Source: Nepenthes gracilis (taxonomy: Eukaryota > Streptophyta > Magnoliopsida > Caryophyllales > Nepenthaceae). Taken from it: DNA of 64,000 nucleotides. The stretch lies in contig BSYO01000024.1 of the NCBI GenBank assembly GCA_033239525.1, positions 8,207,991 to 8,271,990 on the forward strand, written 5' to 3'. This document shows, one piece after another, positions 38,101 to 49,489 of the stretch (within the stretch, counting starts at the first letter, position 1; each line of letters starts with the position of its first letter). Made by a program: the position numbers and the translations under genes. A model generated the notes under the pieces. That model searched no databases, was not told where the DNA came from, and worked only from the letters and a program-made list of their open reading frames with translations.

Positions 38101-38964
38101 CGTAACAAGGCCTACACACAGGGAAAGCACATTCATTGCAAGCAACAAATGTCTCTCCGTCCACTGTAATCTCTATTTCATCCCCACAAATTTGGCAAAT
38201 CTGTCCACTGAATTCCTTCACAGAAGTTACCTGTAACACACAAAATGTGAAGAGAAAAAATTCCGGCAGACAGATCTGGGTACTGAAAATCAAGCAACCC
38301 CAGCAATAATCAAAGGATCACAATCAATTGTATCAGTTGAAGCCTTTTCCCCCCAAGATTTAGTGGGGAAAACAGGCAGTAATTCTAATAATGGGAAAGG
38401 GGCTCACAAATTTTGCAAGAAATGATTTTAAAAAAATATATATCCAGGAAATTCTAGGAGCTGGGAGTCGTTAGAGGCACAGCACAATTAAATATAAAAT
38501 CTACATTAGTCTAGACTCAACCATGAGAACTGTTAGTTATAGAAAGTAAAATTGTTTTGCAAAAGGAAATAGAGTCCATGATAAAAAGTTCATAAAAAGA
38601 AAGGTGGGGAATGAAATCTTTTTGAAATGCCTGGGAACATTACAAGAAGTGGCTGCTCATAAACCAAATCAAAATAAGGATCAAAAGGGTAGACTTAAAA
38701 CTCAATGGATAAGAAAGTTCAGATAATCAAAGGCTGTACAAAGAAAGAGAAGAAAAATTATACGGGGATGCTTCGGCAGGCAGTGGTAATGTAAAGAAAG
38801 TGCCGCCAATTCAGGTCAATCTCTTTCAGCAATCAAGAGAGGGTGGGCGGGGATTAAGTATTTGGGATTTAGAGGACACTTACCCTTCCAATGTCATCTG
38901 CATTGATGAGAACAAACTCATTCCTGTTGTGAGAGCCGGCAACAAGACGACCTTTGGTGTCCAT
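32198..38964 (-). CDS. CESA6-like: Cellulose synthase catalytic subunit, CESA6-like clade
   Basis: Fourteen exons (high to low): 38964-38884, 38230-38035, 37602-37373, 37264-37162, 37074-36891, 36061-35795, 35678-35333, 35229-35092, 35006-34881, 34772-34560, 34441-34162, 33979-33783, 33684-33334, 32779-32198. All introns are GT-AG and the sum is 3294 bases (1097 aa). The enzyme polymerises UDP-glucose into beta-1,4-glucan in the plasma-membrane rosette complex. Visible features: RING-type zinc finger 39-84 (CQICGDE...CPQC); membrane helices about 289-309 and 314-337; catalytic D407/D408 ('VSDDGAA'), DCD 574-576, TED 796-798 and QVLRW 836-840; Cys/Lys-rich class-specific region about 655-710; C-terminal helices from about 860. 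It ends 'LEVCGLNCN'. The start '[17 protein letters not shown]' fits the family, with full length and no breaks. The CESA2/5/6/9 placement rests on remembered family sequences. Confidence 0.95.
32772..33152 (-). pseudogene. Unidentified reading frame inside the last CESA intron
   Basis: Within the intron between exons 13 and 14 (33333-32780), the minus strand has an ATG at 33152 and 70 codons ('[20 protein letters not shown]', ending '[12 protein letters not shown]'). One TAG at 32942-32940 follows, then in the same frame 55 codons ('[20 protein letters not shown]' and a hydrophobic stretch '[15 protein letters not shown]') to a TAG at the exon 14 border. Codon texture and length are unusual for an intron. 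It does not resemble any CESA part. It may be a captured gene fragment or chance; I do not recognise the protein. Confidence 0.35.
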
Positions 38965-39320
38965 TAGAAACCTCCCCTCAATTCAGAACCCCAAAAAACG
39001 ATGAAATCATACAAATCCCGGTATCAAAAAAAACAGAACATACCAAGCCTCGACTTCTCCTCCCCCAAAGCACATCAAGAATCAAGCTTCTCTTTCTCTT
39101 CTCCCTTCCCCTCTACCCACATCTCTCTCCCACAAACATCACAAGTGGCACGAACCCCACTTTAAAGTATGAGGGACACAGAAGAGAGAGAAAGAGAGAA
39201 TGATGAATTATGAGATGTGAAATACACAACTACAAACGAAAGCAAATATAATACGAGAAAATGTAAGGGGAAAAAAGAAATAGAGGACTGAATTAAATAA
39301 GAGATAATAAATGAATTGGG
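38965..39320 (-). promoter_or_regulatory. 5' UTR and proximal promoter of the CESA gene
   Basis: Reading the minus strand toward the start codon, the region holds CT-rich stretches ('ctctctttctctctc' near 39190, 'ttccctcat', 'tctctctcccac'), common in plant 5' leaders. The start codon context is 'ttctaATGGAC'. No single TATA box stands out, so the transcription start is not placed. Whether a leader intron exists cannot be told. Confidence 0.4.
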
Positions 39321-39852
39321 GTGTTCTTCCTTTTGACTGTGTATATTGATTCCTTTCTTTCAATGGAACTGTCTCTCTCTTCTCTGTAAAATTGAGGAAA
39401 TGGGTATTGGATTGTCGATTAAGTAAAAGCTAAACAGAGTTTAGAGGTACTGCTAATGGGTGTGTGAGAGAGAGAAAATCCAAGGAGGTTGATTATTGAA
39501 TGCGTGTGGCAGAAGAAGGGACAAAAAGAGAGGAAGGAACCGACAGAGAGAGAGTGTGGGTGTTTTCATGTGCGTATGAGAGAGATGGAGGAGAGAGAAA
39601 GAGGAAGATCAACAGGCAATTTCACCTGTTCATTTCATCAAACAGAAACTGGGTATCGTCTGGGGAGTGGGACCCAGATGGTGAATGTGGCGGTGAAACT
39701 GGTGGGACCGCCGGTCGTGCCCCACTGGCGGCACGGTGGTTGTGAGCGAACAGGGAGAATAATTGTGCAATTATCTACTCAAATTGGTCGTCTTGACGGT
39801 GCGGATCCCTGCTGTCCTCCTTTATCTTGGTTCTCTCACTGTCTTGGCGTGA

Positions 39853-39853
<1 letters not shown>

Positions 39854-39879
<26 letters not shown>
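39854..39879. repeat. (GA)n microsatellite upstream of CESA
   Basis: About 13 GA units lie here, read as CT on the CESA strand, about 0.9 kb upstream of the start codon. Overlapping open frames at 39489-39893 arise from this purine-rich composition. Confidence 0.85.
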
Positions 39880-39883
<4 letters not shown>

Positions 39884-40009
39884 TGTCAAATGAGAGAGAA
39901 ACACACCACTGATTTTCATCTACCCAGATCAAAGAAGTTACAAACTAAGAGGTTATCAAGTAAGGAGATGTAATTTTTTTACAGAGATACAACGATCCTT
40001 TTAAATTTC

Positions 40010-40150
40010 AGTTATATATTATAAAATAGATAAAATAATTATTAAAAATTAATTATTTTAAAATATTTAAATTAAAATTATTTAATTAAAAGTAAATAAT
40101 TAAAATATAAACAATAATTTTTTCTATAATTTTTTAAAAGATAGAGCCAC
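40010..40150 (+). repeat. AT-rich dispersed repeat, copy C
   Basis: It shares block order with copies at 23850-24000 and 42945-43105: 'attattttaaaatattt', 'aattaaaattatttaatta', 'aaataattaa-ata-a', then 'ttttttaaaagatagag'. It lies directly left of the solo LTR at 40354. Confidence 0.4.
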
Positions 40151-40353
40151 ACGACTGCTAGCAATCCTGCCTTCCCCCAAACAAGAAAATTATGGTTTTT
40201 TGTTTCTCATTTGAGTCGGTAATATATATATATATATATAAAGATCTCCCTCTTTTTTTTTTTCTTTTTTTGCAATAAATAAATCTAATTTCCCAATTTT
40301 TATCCAATAAAAAAGAATCATATCGAAATCTTATTTCAACTATAAAATAAACC

Positions 40354-41508
40354 TGATGGATACACCAATAATGGGCCCCCAAAAGAAAGGCCAGCGAAGC
40401 TGAGTTAACGTTTCTAACGGTAGGTAAAAGATGTCCGAGGCCCGAAAAGCGCCAGGCGACGGTCAAGCGTTAGCGTTGGCCCAGCGCTAACTTGCTTCAC
40501 GAACGGTCAACGGCTTCGGTGTTGGCCAGGTTTATTGGCGCTTTAGAGCTTTGCGTGATGATGGGCGCCTATTCCATTCTACCCACCACCCATGATGCCG
40601 CGCCACGCCTCCCCTTCGTTTCTCCACGGCGGCAATCAAGTCGACGGATCAACTCGACGCTGACGTTGTCCGTCACGCTTTGCGCATGGGCCCCGAAAAG
40701 CTTTCTAACAATGCCGGGCCCGACCGTTTAGGCCCATCGGTCATAACAAGGCCAACCACGATCTTTTAAGGATATTCCACGATCTCAAAGGGAATATCGC
40801 AATATTGGTGCCTTCAAATAAGGAAGGCGCAAATCCTTCAAACTCCTTGCCAGGTCGAGGAACCTCAACTGGTAAGAAGGAGGCTAACTGGAAAGTGGTT
40901 GACCGCCTCGAGGAGGAAACAATCTTCCACAATTGGGCAAGCGTCGGCCTCCGAAGGAAGGTAGGTTGCGAGATCCCAGGACGATCCTCCCTTCCAAAGA
41001 AGGAAGATCGCCACCTTTGCCATAAAAGAAGCCCTGGATCCACCATCCAGGGCACGCTTTCTTGGATGCTTTCATTCACGCTTTCTTGGATTCTTTTTTC
41101 AAGCTTAGACTGAGACAGAAAACCCTAAGTGCTCTGAGAAATAAGCTCTGGTTCCCAGCAGCCAAACTCTCAAACACAATCCAACTCCAAGGCAACGAAC
41201 GGGTTTTTACACACGTTCTCTGCCTTCCCATCATCCAGATACGAGAAAGGACTTGTGCATTTCTAACATCTGGAGCAAGACACTCCTTTTCTTTCGCCAT
41301 TGCTTTCATTCGCTTTCAGTTCCTTCCATTGAAAGCTGGTTTACTGATTTGAGCGTCGGAGTATTTTCGGTGGGATTACATTCCACCGTTAACGCTGACC
41401 TCTTGTTTGTTTTTAGTGATGTGTAGGATTCGTACTCAGTGAACGGATCCGGTTCAAACCATCCAAGGAGAATCCAAATCGTTCGTAGTCGGATCCAAAT
41501 ACGCATCA
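40354..41508 (+). mobile_element. Solo LTR, Tat-type Ty3/gypsy, upstream of CESA
   Basis: It begins 'tgatggatacacc' and ends 'tacgcatca', with perfect five-base inverted ends TGATG/CATCA; length 1155. Flanks 'aaacc' (40349-40353) and 'aaatc' (41509-41513) form a target-site duplication with one transition. A promoter-like 'ccataaaagaag' sits near 41019 and the U5 motif 'ttgagcgtcgga' at 41349-41360, the least decayed copy in the window. It is GC-rich against AT-rich surroundings. Open frames in it (for example 40805-41113) are not genes. Its right end is nearest to nothing coding; its left end lies about 1.4 kb upstream of the CESA ATG. Confidence 0.75.
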
Positions 41509-41513
41509 AAATC

Positions 41514-44500
41514 AATAATTTGAGGACTTGTTTCAAAAGCCAAAATGTCGGTTCCTTTCTCACAACTCACAAGACTTGAACAAGGAGTCTTGACAAGCGA
41601 AATTACAATTTACCCGGCTGCGCAAATAAATATTAAAATATATATTAAAAATAATAGAAAATTCAATTATCTAGATCTTATAAAATAGCCCTAATTTTTA
41701 TGAGAGGCAATTATCAAAATAGTTTACCCTATTAAAATTACCTGAATTATTAAAAGGCGATATGTCAAAAAGGTAAAACAGTTAAACGCAAACCATTCAA
41801 AAAAGTTATTGTCAAAACACCCATTGTTAATCTGAACAATGCAGTAATTTAGCTTAAACTGATGATCAAAGTTAAAGAGATCCATGCTAATTCACGTTGC
41901 ATTGACGAGTACAAGAAAAACATGTTATCTGAAGAGTTTAATATGTGACAAGTTACATTAAGTCAGCAACCTTTTTAGGTAAAAAAATAATTCAAATTCT
42001 AAAACTAATAAAATGTGAGAGGATATCAAAACTTCTATCAATAAAAATTATTATAAATACCCTCAAAATCCTTTAGATAATGAAGAGACAAGATAATAGA
42101 CACACTCATAAAAAAATAATTATAAAAATTAAATAATTACCAAGTAAAACTATTCAAAATAACAAATCGTTATATAGTCATCGTTCTGCACGGTTAATAA
42201 TTTAAAAAATATAACTAAATCGCTCTCAAAATGGGTCCTACACTTCTATACTTATAAGCCCTTTTAAGCATAGAAAAAAAGCATTTTTGTATATTTTATA
42301 TTCCCTACTTCTCCGAGTGCTCACTTTTGCCTTAGACATTACAAATAATTTGTTCAAATACAAACTTTGTATCACTTAATCTGAAAAAAAATGATTAAAA
42401 GCATATTCTTTAGATAATATTTTTTTCTAAAAAGCCTCATAGCACAGAGCATTTGTCCTCCAAAAGCTTCCCTTGTGTCTCTCTCTCCACTTTATTTTCT
42501 AATTTGTTTAGTATAATACTGAATTAAATATTAAAAAAATAGATTAGAGTGTTATTTTTATAGGGAATGGACATTTTAGTCGTGTATCAAATAAAAAATA
42601 GCTGCTAGGTTTCAAAACAACATGCTAATTAATGTAAAAAAATAGTCATCTTTACCAAAAATATTTATTAAATTTGAAGTTAATAACATGTAACATTTTT
42701 AGTATATACTTTGAATTTGGAATTGGGGTTACTAAAACGTAACATGTTTTGTATAAAGTTTCAGCAAGAAATCGAAAGAGATTGATGGGTGGCATTTAAG
42801 ATTTTTTAATGAAAAGGACACGTCGATGGTGAACAAATCCAATTGAGGGCAGTGATTTGTGGCTTTTAAGGGCAGTGACTTTTCTAAGGGCACGTTCATG
42901 ATGACAACAAAATCATTCACGTTGAGTAACAATCACCAAGCCATCCTTTTTTTTTTAATTATAATTAAATTATTTTAAAATAATTAATTTTAACTTATTT
43001 TTTTAATTTTTTAAAATTAATTAAATCATAATCATTTATTTAAAAATAAATAATCAAGACATAAAAAAAATTATATCCGTATATTTAAAAAATAGAGTTC
43101 TCCCAAATTCAGGGAATGGAGAGGTTATAGAGATTATTTTTATTTTATAAAATTTATTTATTTTATTATTAATTCTGCTGATATTAAATATAAAATAACC
43201 TCAAATATAAAATAATTTTTTATTAAATATTATAAGATGTCGTTGAATGTTTAATAATCAATAATAATATTACTTATTTTATTTGATATATTATAAAAAA
43301 TGAATGCCAAACATATTGCTCTTGGGGTCATTATTATAAGAGCTATTTTTCATTGTTTTTAGCCTTTTTTTTTTTTAAATTTTCATAAATTATAGCTTGT
43401 TAATGGTATTTTTTTGACATTTCTCTTTTTAAGTCATGAGAATTTACAGAATTAAATTTCTTATGACATTGATTAATTCTACAAAATATAATTTCATAAC
43501 TCTTTATGATGTGAGAGAAATATAAAATCTTGTTCAAAATTTTAAAATTTTAGAGAGATAAAATTTACTATATAATATATTTTTGAGAATAATAATTTTT
43601 TTTTTTAAATAATTGTGTAGTACTTCTCATAATCTTTTCATCGGTATCTTATTTGTGATTTTTGAATACGGGGGTCCAGGATTTTTAAAAATATAGGATG
43701 CAATCATTATTTCTGAATTCTTGTGGAAGATCTGACCATGAAGTGCTGCGTTTTTGTGCGAAAGGGAATCAAAACGCGGAGTTTTGATTTCTTAGCCCCC
43801 AAACGCTTGTTTTGGTTATTAATATTTATATTTTGATCACACCAAACCACATATGATATTAAAAATAATTATTTATTTAAATTTTGGTGGCAATTGGCGG
43901 CCGGAACGGTGGTGGCACCTGGTGTGCACGCGCCACTGCCAATTCGCCTGGCATGTGCAGCAGCTTCTGTTGGCTGTTTCGTCGGCTTTCATTATCACAT
44001 GATCTGATAATTTTGGGTACGATTTTGTCTGCATTAAAATATAATTTTCAATATTCAAATAATTTATAATTTATTTTATTCCCCAAAAAATGTTAAAAAT
44101 TGTAGAAAATTATTTTCAGGACAAGAAAATCTTTTTTTGTAGTTTTTATGTGGTTCTTATACTTTATTCTGAAGAGGGTGGTATTTCAGAAGCATTAGAT
44201 TACTTTTTCTATGTGTACATTTTTTTTAATAGATAAAGTTTTTTTTTTATGAAAAATGTATTTTTTTTTAGTATTAAAAAAATCATAAGAATTTGTATTT
44301 ATATTGAAAAAAATATGATTCTAATTTTAATAAATGAAAGTTTTTGCACTTCACATCTTAGTTCATATCATTTGAATATTTATACTGAAATATAATTATT
44401 AATAATAAGTCAGTTATTTTAGAGGACGTGATAAGTTTTTGATTATTGGTAATTTTTAGGCACTATATTTAATTTTGTGCTATGTATAAAAACTGTTTAA

Positions 44501-44545
44501 TTATATTTATATTATATGAAATCATGCTAATATTTATTGTGATAT
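41514..44545. other. AT-rich intergenic DNA
   Basis: No gene was found. It contains one copy of a dispersed AT-rich repeat (42945-43105) and a GC-richer spot at 43890-43990 with short overlapping open frames that look like chance. Confidence 0.5.
42945..43105 (+). repeat. AT-rich dispersed repeat, copy B
   Basis: Best match to copy A at 23850-24000: 'ttttaaaataattaatttta', 'ttttttaattttttaaaa-taattaaat', 'taaaaataaataatcaagaca'. Same orientation as the other copies. Confidence 0.5.
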
Positions 44546-44550
44546 GACCT

Positions 44551-46450
44551 TGATATATCATTGAATTTGAATTATTATATGAGTTAGGAAGCTACTTGAT
44601 CTTCAACGACAGATTGAGTTAAAGCGGATACGATATTCATCATTTCGAATTTGAATCCTGCGCAACATAATTAAAAAATAAGATGCCAGAGGATTGATTG
44701 GACTTACTCTCTAATATATTATTCGACATTTAAGTTAAAAATATTTTCATAATAATAGAAAGATTGAAGATGCATGTATGCATGGAAATATGTAATGGGG
44801 GATTGAGTGTTTGAATGCGCTCGACTGAAGGGCGATTCATGAAGACAAAAGACTTGGCTCCGATGAGTACACCCAGCCAAGATACCGCTTATGGAGATGG
44901 AGGACTTGGCTCCGAGGGGTACGCCCAGCCAGGGGGCGGCTTATATGAGAGCGCCTGACGAGGAGGACAGATTAGCGAGATGAAGGACAAGGTTCTATTG
45001 GGTGTGCCCATCTGAGGGGTGATCTTAAGAGATAGAGGACTATGCTCTCGGATGCGTCTAACTAGAGGGTAGCTTAGAATGATGGAAGACAGTGCTCTAG
45101 GGTATGCCTGACCAGGAGTGGTTCAGAGAGATGGAGGATTATACTCTGGGTTGCGTTAGAGAGATGAACTATGCTCTTGATTGTGCCCAACCAAGAGACG
45201 GTTTACAGAGGTGGAAGATTATACTTTGGGTACACCCAATCAGGGGGCGGCTTAGAGATGGAGGACTGTGCTCCGATGTGTGCCCGACCACGCGATATCT
45301 TAGGAAGATGGAGGACTATACTCTAGGTACGCCTGACCACGGTGTGGCTTAGAGATGGAGAATAGTGCTCCGTGGTGCACCGACTAGGGGACGGCTTAAT
45401 GGAGGTCTATACTCCAGGTGTGTTCGACCAAGGGGCGACTTTCATGAGTGCATCAGACTGAGGGGCTACTTACGAAGACGGAGGACAAGGCTCCATTGGG
45501 TGTGTTCGACCAGGGGGCAATTTGTTGCTGGATGCCCTCATGGGAGAACGGTGGTCTGGATGAGGAAGAATTGCTAGGCAATGATGGGGGAGAGAGGAGC
45601 ACCTGCTGGACTCCATGTCGGCTACCGGTGAGGAGGCTTTCTACGCCTTGAATTTTCTCTACCGTCCTGGCGGCATGAGATTTTAGAGCAGACGTAGCAC
45701 CTTCACAGTCGTGAGCCTAGGTCGGAGGGTTGCTTTGAATGCCTGTGGTGCTCATGCTCTGTTGAGGTTGCCATTTGAGCTAAGCATAGAGGTGCAAGGG
45801 TGAAGGTACTTTGTTTCCCTCTGTCTTCACTAGTTTCATTCTCTAGATGCTTAGGCATGGTCTTTGCCATTGCCGAGGAGTTAGCTCTTGTCTAAAGGGA
45901 TAGTGGTCTCGCCTCTCTTGGTTCCTCTAGAGCCTCCCAGGGGCTAAGAGTTTTTCTCGCATTTTGAGAGTTCTCTTCTCTTTGGGCTCCTGGCTCCCTC
46001 TTCCCTTCCGCAAAGGAAAGGCAATAAATAGGGCGAGAGCTGCTTGGGTGCCAAGGCTGAGTTGTCCTGCGATCGTGGGTGCCTAATAAGGCAACCATGG
46101 TTGTCGATGAATATTCTATCCTTCTCTGGGTGATCCTCTTGTCGCAATTATGGTTGCTTCCTTTTTGGGGAAGATTCATTGAGCAGCTTTTTCCATTTTG
46201 GGTGGCGCACTATCCCTGGGAGAAGATTTGCTGGATTGGCGCTAATAGGCTAGGTTGTTGTGCGGTCGTTGCAGCCCATGCGTTGGCGGGGTCACATGGG
46301 CTTGCTGGCTGAGTTGGAGCCGACGAGCCGCGTGGGCCAAGTTACATAGGCTACTTGGTGGGCCTTGCGCTATGCTTAGAGGAGTTTCTGATGGGTTATC
46401 CATCTGCTGCAATTTGGACACTGAACTGGCTCACGGTACTAGATCGATCA
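44551..46450 (-). repeat. 3' LTR of Tat-like element 2, containing a minisatellite
   Basis: On the minus strand it starts 'tgatcgatctagtacc' at 46450, right after a polypurine tract, and ends 'aatgatatatca' at 44551; length about 1900. Its last 250 bases match the ends of the element 1 LTRs ('aagtccaatcaatcctctg-catcttatt', 'ttaaatgtcga', 'cttcctaactcatataataattcaaa'). A TATA box ('ctatttattg') lies at 46022-46030. The tandem array at 44840-45530 lies inside it. Outer flank is 'gacct'; no second LTR was found to compare. Confidence 0.65.
44840..45530. repeat. Minisatellite of about 50-bp units inside the element 2 LTR
   Basis: Plus-strand units follow 'agatggaggact-tgctcc-ggtg-gcccgaccagggggcggctta'. 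The 'gac' after 'gag' recurs near 44851, 44903, 44986, 45038, 45088, 45137, 45167, 45218, 45264, 45314, 45361, 45405 and 45484. Most spacings are 44-52 bases; the 79-83 spacings indicate a degenerate unit between, and one of 30 a shortened unit. This gives about 13-15 units. Open frames here (45104-45352, 45365-45577) reflect the repeat. Confidence 0.85.
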
Positions 46451-46466
46451 CTAGCCCCCCATATTG
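46451..46466 (-). other. Polypurine tract of element 2
   Basis: The minus strand reads 'caatatggggggctag' immediately before the LTR start. It matches 'cataggggg-ctag' before the 3' LTR of element 1. Confidence 0.6.
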
Positions 46467-46658
46467 GGAGATTCCAAATTTTAACCCTTGGCATGTAATG
46501 ATGGGGCGTCATCATGCATGTCCATACACATGTTCCTTCCCCATTCATCTTGCGGATTTTGGCCCAACTTAGTAGGATTTTGTGCTGATTTGGTTCTCTA
46601 TTGCTAGCATTGGCAGACTTTATCTTCTACAATAATGGCTTGCTGATTTCCTCCCCTG

Positions 46659-46670
46659 GATATAAGTGGA
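46659..46670 (+). promoter_or_regulatory. Antisense TATA box of element 2
   Basis: 'ggatataagtggaggg' lies about 190 bases inside the element from its 3' LTR, pointing away from it. It corresponds to 'ctataaatggaggg' on the minus strand of element 1 near 10851. Confidence 0.5.
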
Positions 46671-46689
46671 GGGCTTCTTGTGTCTTACT

Positions 46690-48770
46690 TACGAACCATT
46701 CTCCCCTTAACCAAGTAATGCGAGGGATCGGAGCGGGCATGAAGCCTATACAGCTATTGTTCGGGATCAAAGGAAGTTCTCAGAGGCTTGAAGATACATT
46801 TAAAGTCTGTCTTGATTTTCGCACCTTTAATGATCTCACATCGGAATGAAGGTGGCCCAAGTATATGGTCACTGTTAAATGTTTCTCCCAGTTGGCGGTG
46901 CATAGTCCTCACCGAGGCAACTGAGTGGAGTGGTGGTTGGGCCGTGGTGGGGAAAAAGGTCTCTTCTTCTTTTTCCCGTTTGGCCAGACGGACACTCCAT
47001 CGGTAGCCCATGTGGGACTATTAGTGCTTGCTTGAGGAGGAGCTTTCTAAGTCCACCTTGGGTCCGGGTTGTCGTTGCCACGTTGGGCCTGGTACCGACT
47101 CTAGTTTGCATGGCTACGGCTTACCTTGGTGGATGATCTCCGCTAGTCGCCTCACAGGTGAGAGCAGGTGTCCAATACCTTCGCTCTAACAGGGGAGGGC
47201 TTTGGCATGCACTTCCTATTTCAGCAGCCCAACGGAGGCGGTGCACAAGAGCCTTATCTTCTTAACTATCCGGAATGTGCTTCTTTGGCCACTGAGATTT
47301 CATTCTAAGGTCATGTACTTGTTTTCCCTTCAGGTACTCGTCCGGTAGAGCAGGGTTTTAGTTGTCGGATCATCGTCCCATGCACTCTTTTTTTTTCCTC
47401 CTAAGTTGTACACCTGCCGTTGTGGATTTTGTACTTTGTAAAAGGAGTGAATGGAACTACCGCGCATTTTTTGACTTTGTCATATGGCTCCAATATTATT
47501 ACATAGTATGAATAATTGAAGCATTTGGAAGTTGTCTTGGTTGCTTGGGCTATGCCGGTTTGATAGTTCGGTTCTCAGACAACTTGTTCTTCAAGCGGTT
47601 TGGCTCATGGCAATTAGTCCCCATGCTTGATAGGGATAGGGGTCGATCGAGCCTGCCTCAAGCCTGTCAAAGCCGAGTACCTTCCATCGCTTGACTTTCG
47701 CCGCTTGACTTCCGCCACTTGACTTCTTTATGACTTGATAGTTCAGTTGGTTGGAGCCTCGATCTTCTGGTGGTCTAACTCATGGTTGTCTGCCCTAACG
47801 CTCTATCAGGGCATCGGCCAGTCGGATCAACCTCAAGTCCACCAAGGTTGGGTATTATCGGCTTGCCACCTTGTGGAAAGAGTGTCAGAGCATCATTAAC
47901 TTGCTTGTGTTGTTGCCATGTTAGTTGGGGTGCATTGGCAACCAACTGAAAATGTGAGAAGGTGAAACATCATGCTTTATAATGGTGACTCACCTGCTTT
48001 TGGAATTCTTTATCTTTTCGGATGTCTCTGCCTTTGCTCATTAGGTTGTCGATGATATTCCTACTTTGCTTGCTTCATTGCCTTCTGTTGCCTTGGCACC
48101 CTCGACTGAGGGGGGAAGCAACGATGAGCACATGATGAAGGGCATCTAAGGAGGTGACTCGGGAAGTGTGGTTGCTGTCGAGGAGGGGCATCACAAGAAC
48201 GCCCCAATTCCTGAGCCCCTAGATTCTCTGAGGGCGCCTCCCAGCTTTGAGTCTAATGGTTCCTCTCATCGAGTCCTTTCGCCTTCTTGTGAGGAGGGCT
48301 TAGTAGATTTCAGTGTCTAGTGCTTTTTTCGCTATAACCTATCTGATCACTCTTTTCTGCTTGTTAGTCATGGGAGGTTCCCGACACAATGATGGAGGTT
48401 GTGACTTGCGAGAGTTCGAGATAGCTCACACGGGCAAATGCACATGAATCAAGACACTGAGGAGATGGAGCGTCAGGTCAACGCCGCCATTGCTAAGGCT
48501 TAGTAGGCTTGGAGCGGGCAAAATATTTGAGCCGAGCTCTGTTAGAGTTTGAGGAGAGATCGTAAGAGCTCTCTGAGGGCGATTGTCAGGCTCTGGATTA
48601 GATCGCATCGCTTGAGGATGAACTTTGGAGGACTTGGCTGTAGCTCATGGACGCTCAGAGAGAGAATGCCCGACTTAGAGGAGAGCATCGATTCGGAGTG
48701 CATTTGGGTGCCGGTTAGGGGCCTGTGCCACTAGACCGGGAGGTCCTCGGCCCTAGGAAGGTGTTTGGGC
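46690..48770 (+). pseudogene. Probable antisense accessory ORF of element 2
   Basis: By position this region should hold the antisense accessory gene, read on the plus strand because element 2 is inverted. 48100-48320 has an acidic, Ser/Pro-rich text and 48460-48680 a charged text ('EMERQVNAAIAKA', 'SLRRDRKSSLRAIV') like the C-terminal half of such proteins. I could not firmly recognise the Transposase_28-like core here. Many stops and frameshifts. A tail typical of a transcript end ('cattctttaatgaaaag' style) follows near 48840. Confidence 0.35.
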
Positions 48771-49139
48771 TACGCCGTTAGTGCAGATTGCTTCTTATAT
48801 CTTTTGGGGTCACTAGATGCCTCTAGATGTACATCTCGATTCTTTAATGAAAAGAGCTAGATCGTTTTGATCATTGTTGCTGATGCTTTTCTTGCTTATG
48901 TTGAGCTTCTTTTAATGCTTTCCTGCTTGTTGACTAAGCATCAGTGCTGCCAAGGCAAATTTGGGATTGCATATCCCGGTTGTATTTTGCTCTGTTAGGA
49001 AGAGGTCATCGTTCTGAAAATAATATGACTTGTTCACAGCTAAGCATTGATATAAAATCGTCAGTATGTGTGGATTCAAATTAGGCTTGTCCCGAATTTT
49101 TTCTAAGTGCATTAGTTTCACGCTTTTTCTTGTAGAAGG

Positions 49140-49330
49140 ATGTCATGGAAGAGGGGAGACATGGTTGCTGGCTAAGCCTTGCGGTTATCGTTGCCAAGCT
49201 TTGATGAATGTGTCTAGCTAGTTGAGCTCATCCCTGTCAGGAGGAGGCCTTGGCATTAAGAAAATATGGTTGTCGGCTAAGCCTTAAGGCAATCATTGCC
49301 AGGCTTTGGCATAACCTAGGCCGTCGCCCG
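49140..49330. repeat. Two-copy repeat in element 2
   Basis: 'ggttg(ct/tc)ggctaagcctt...atc(g/a)ttgcca(a/g)gcttt' occurs at 49163 and 49268, 105 bases apart. It lies in the region between pol and antisense ORF, where element 1 has its 54-bp array. Confidence 0.6.
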
Positions 49331-49489
49331 AATGTACTCGTCAACGCTCGGTTTTATTAGAGACGTCATAGCTTTTGTGCATCTGGTTCTAGTTCATCAA
49401 CCATCATCGACTGATGGTGCTCTCTCCTTCGGGAGGAGGTCGCCGCATGCATGCTGAAAAGTCCCTTAGAGTTTTGTGTTCAACTACAT

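Noticed and set aside
39489..39893. 134-aa frame upstream of CESA
   Set aside because: It arises from purine-rich and (GA)n sequence in the CESA promoter region.
41036..41100. Repeated 'cacgctttcttggat' phrase as a tandem repeat
   Set aside because: Only two short copies occur inside the solo LTR leader; too small to call an array.
45104..45577. Repetitive open frames of 82 and 70 aa
   Set aside because: They are translations of the minisatellite units, not proteins.
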